The notes below the pieces were generated by a model. That model ran no database searches. It saw only the letters and a program-made list of their open reading frames with translations, and was not told the DNA's origin. A stretch of DNA of 36,660 nt from Byssochlamys sp. IMV 00236. Its lineage: Eukaryota; Ascomycota; Eurotiomycetes; Eurotiales; Thermoascaceae. Within the stretch, counting starts at the first letter, position 1; each line of letters opens with the position of its first letter. The stretch covers positions 1 to 36,660 of the forward strand of contig MSJH02000475.1 of assembly GCA_001931875.2 (NCBI GenBank), written 5' to 3'. Positions 36,482 to 36,660 of the stretch are shown here, in pieces. Position numbers and translations under genes: made by a program.

Positions 36482-36660
36482 ATGAAAATGTTCTCATACA
36501 GTCTGGCTGGTGGATATTGTCGGTTACAAAAAGATATAATCAAACAGTTGCCGAAGTGGAAGGAGAAGATGAAGTGGTAATAAGCTCTTTTACGCCACGC
36601 TTTATTTTCAGATAATATATAATAAAAAAGATTTTTTTTCTAGTCTATTTCTTCAGATCT
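36482..36660 (+). CDS. Possible 5' end of an unidentified gene, cut by the window edge
   Basis: An ATG at 36482 opens MKMFSYSLAGGYCRLQKDII and continues with a basic, amphipathic QLPKWKEKMK to 36576. There a GT donor could splice to the CTAG acceptor at 36642-36643 (after a T-rich tract), continuing in phase to the window end. It would be divergent from INO80 with about 175 bp between the start codons. The short basic N-terminus could be a mitochondrial presequence, but no family is recognised. It is also possible that no gene is here. Confidence 0.3.

Overview
Eukaryotic nuclear DNA, most likely from an early-diverging filamentous fungus of the Mucorales/Mucoromycota type. Grounds: AT-rich intergenic DNA, many short GT-AG introns (mostly about 45-120 nt) with frequent CTAAC/CTGAC-like branch sites, compact gene spacing, and proteins of fungal or opisthokont type. 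No prokaryotic features, tRNA, rRNA or CRISPR were seen. Exon models were built by hand from splice sites, reading phase and family conservation; all reported models close in frame.

Layout. 85-2283 (+) CDC45 replication factor, converging on 2287-2961 (-) PHO88/SND3 with only 3 bp between the stop codons. 3393-4066 (+) a 5'-truncated SWIM zinc-finger gene, probably a relic of a mobile element. 4260-9443 (+) a 16-exon paladin-like gene with three phosphatase-like modules. 9554-10913 (-) CYP40-type cyclophilin/TPR co-chaperone. 10914-12854 a 1.9 kb gene-poor stretch with decayed ORFs. 12855-14109 (+) PC-esterase/TBL-like membrane protein. 14304-17763 (+) Pol5/MYBBP1A. 17862-19276 (-) enolase. 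20337-22081 (+) an aldo/keto-reductase-like protein lacking two catalytic-tetrad residues. 22167-23342 (+) proteasome ubiquitin receptor RPN13/ADRM1. 23529-24918 (-) a MARCH5-like RING-CH membrane E3 ligase. 25956-26743 (+) RNA polymerase II subunit RPB7. 27219-28658 (+) S-adenosylmethionine synthetase. 29344-30626 (-) an mpaB-like ER-bound oxygenase. 31036-36307 (-) the chromatin remodeler INO80. From 36482 (+) the possible 5' end of another gene.

The genes are mostly independent housekeeping functions: replication, ribosome biogenesis, transcription and chromatin, glycolysis, methyl-donor synthesis and protein quality control. No metabolic cluster or defence island is apparent. The less ordinary loci are the paladin homologue (central P-loop with Asp in place of Cys), the aldo/keto-reductase homologue (Tyr to Phe and His to Asn at catalytic positions, plus a long insertion in the barrel), the TBL-like esterase, the mpaB-like oxygenase, the SWIM relic and the decayed 1.9 kb region.
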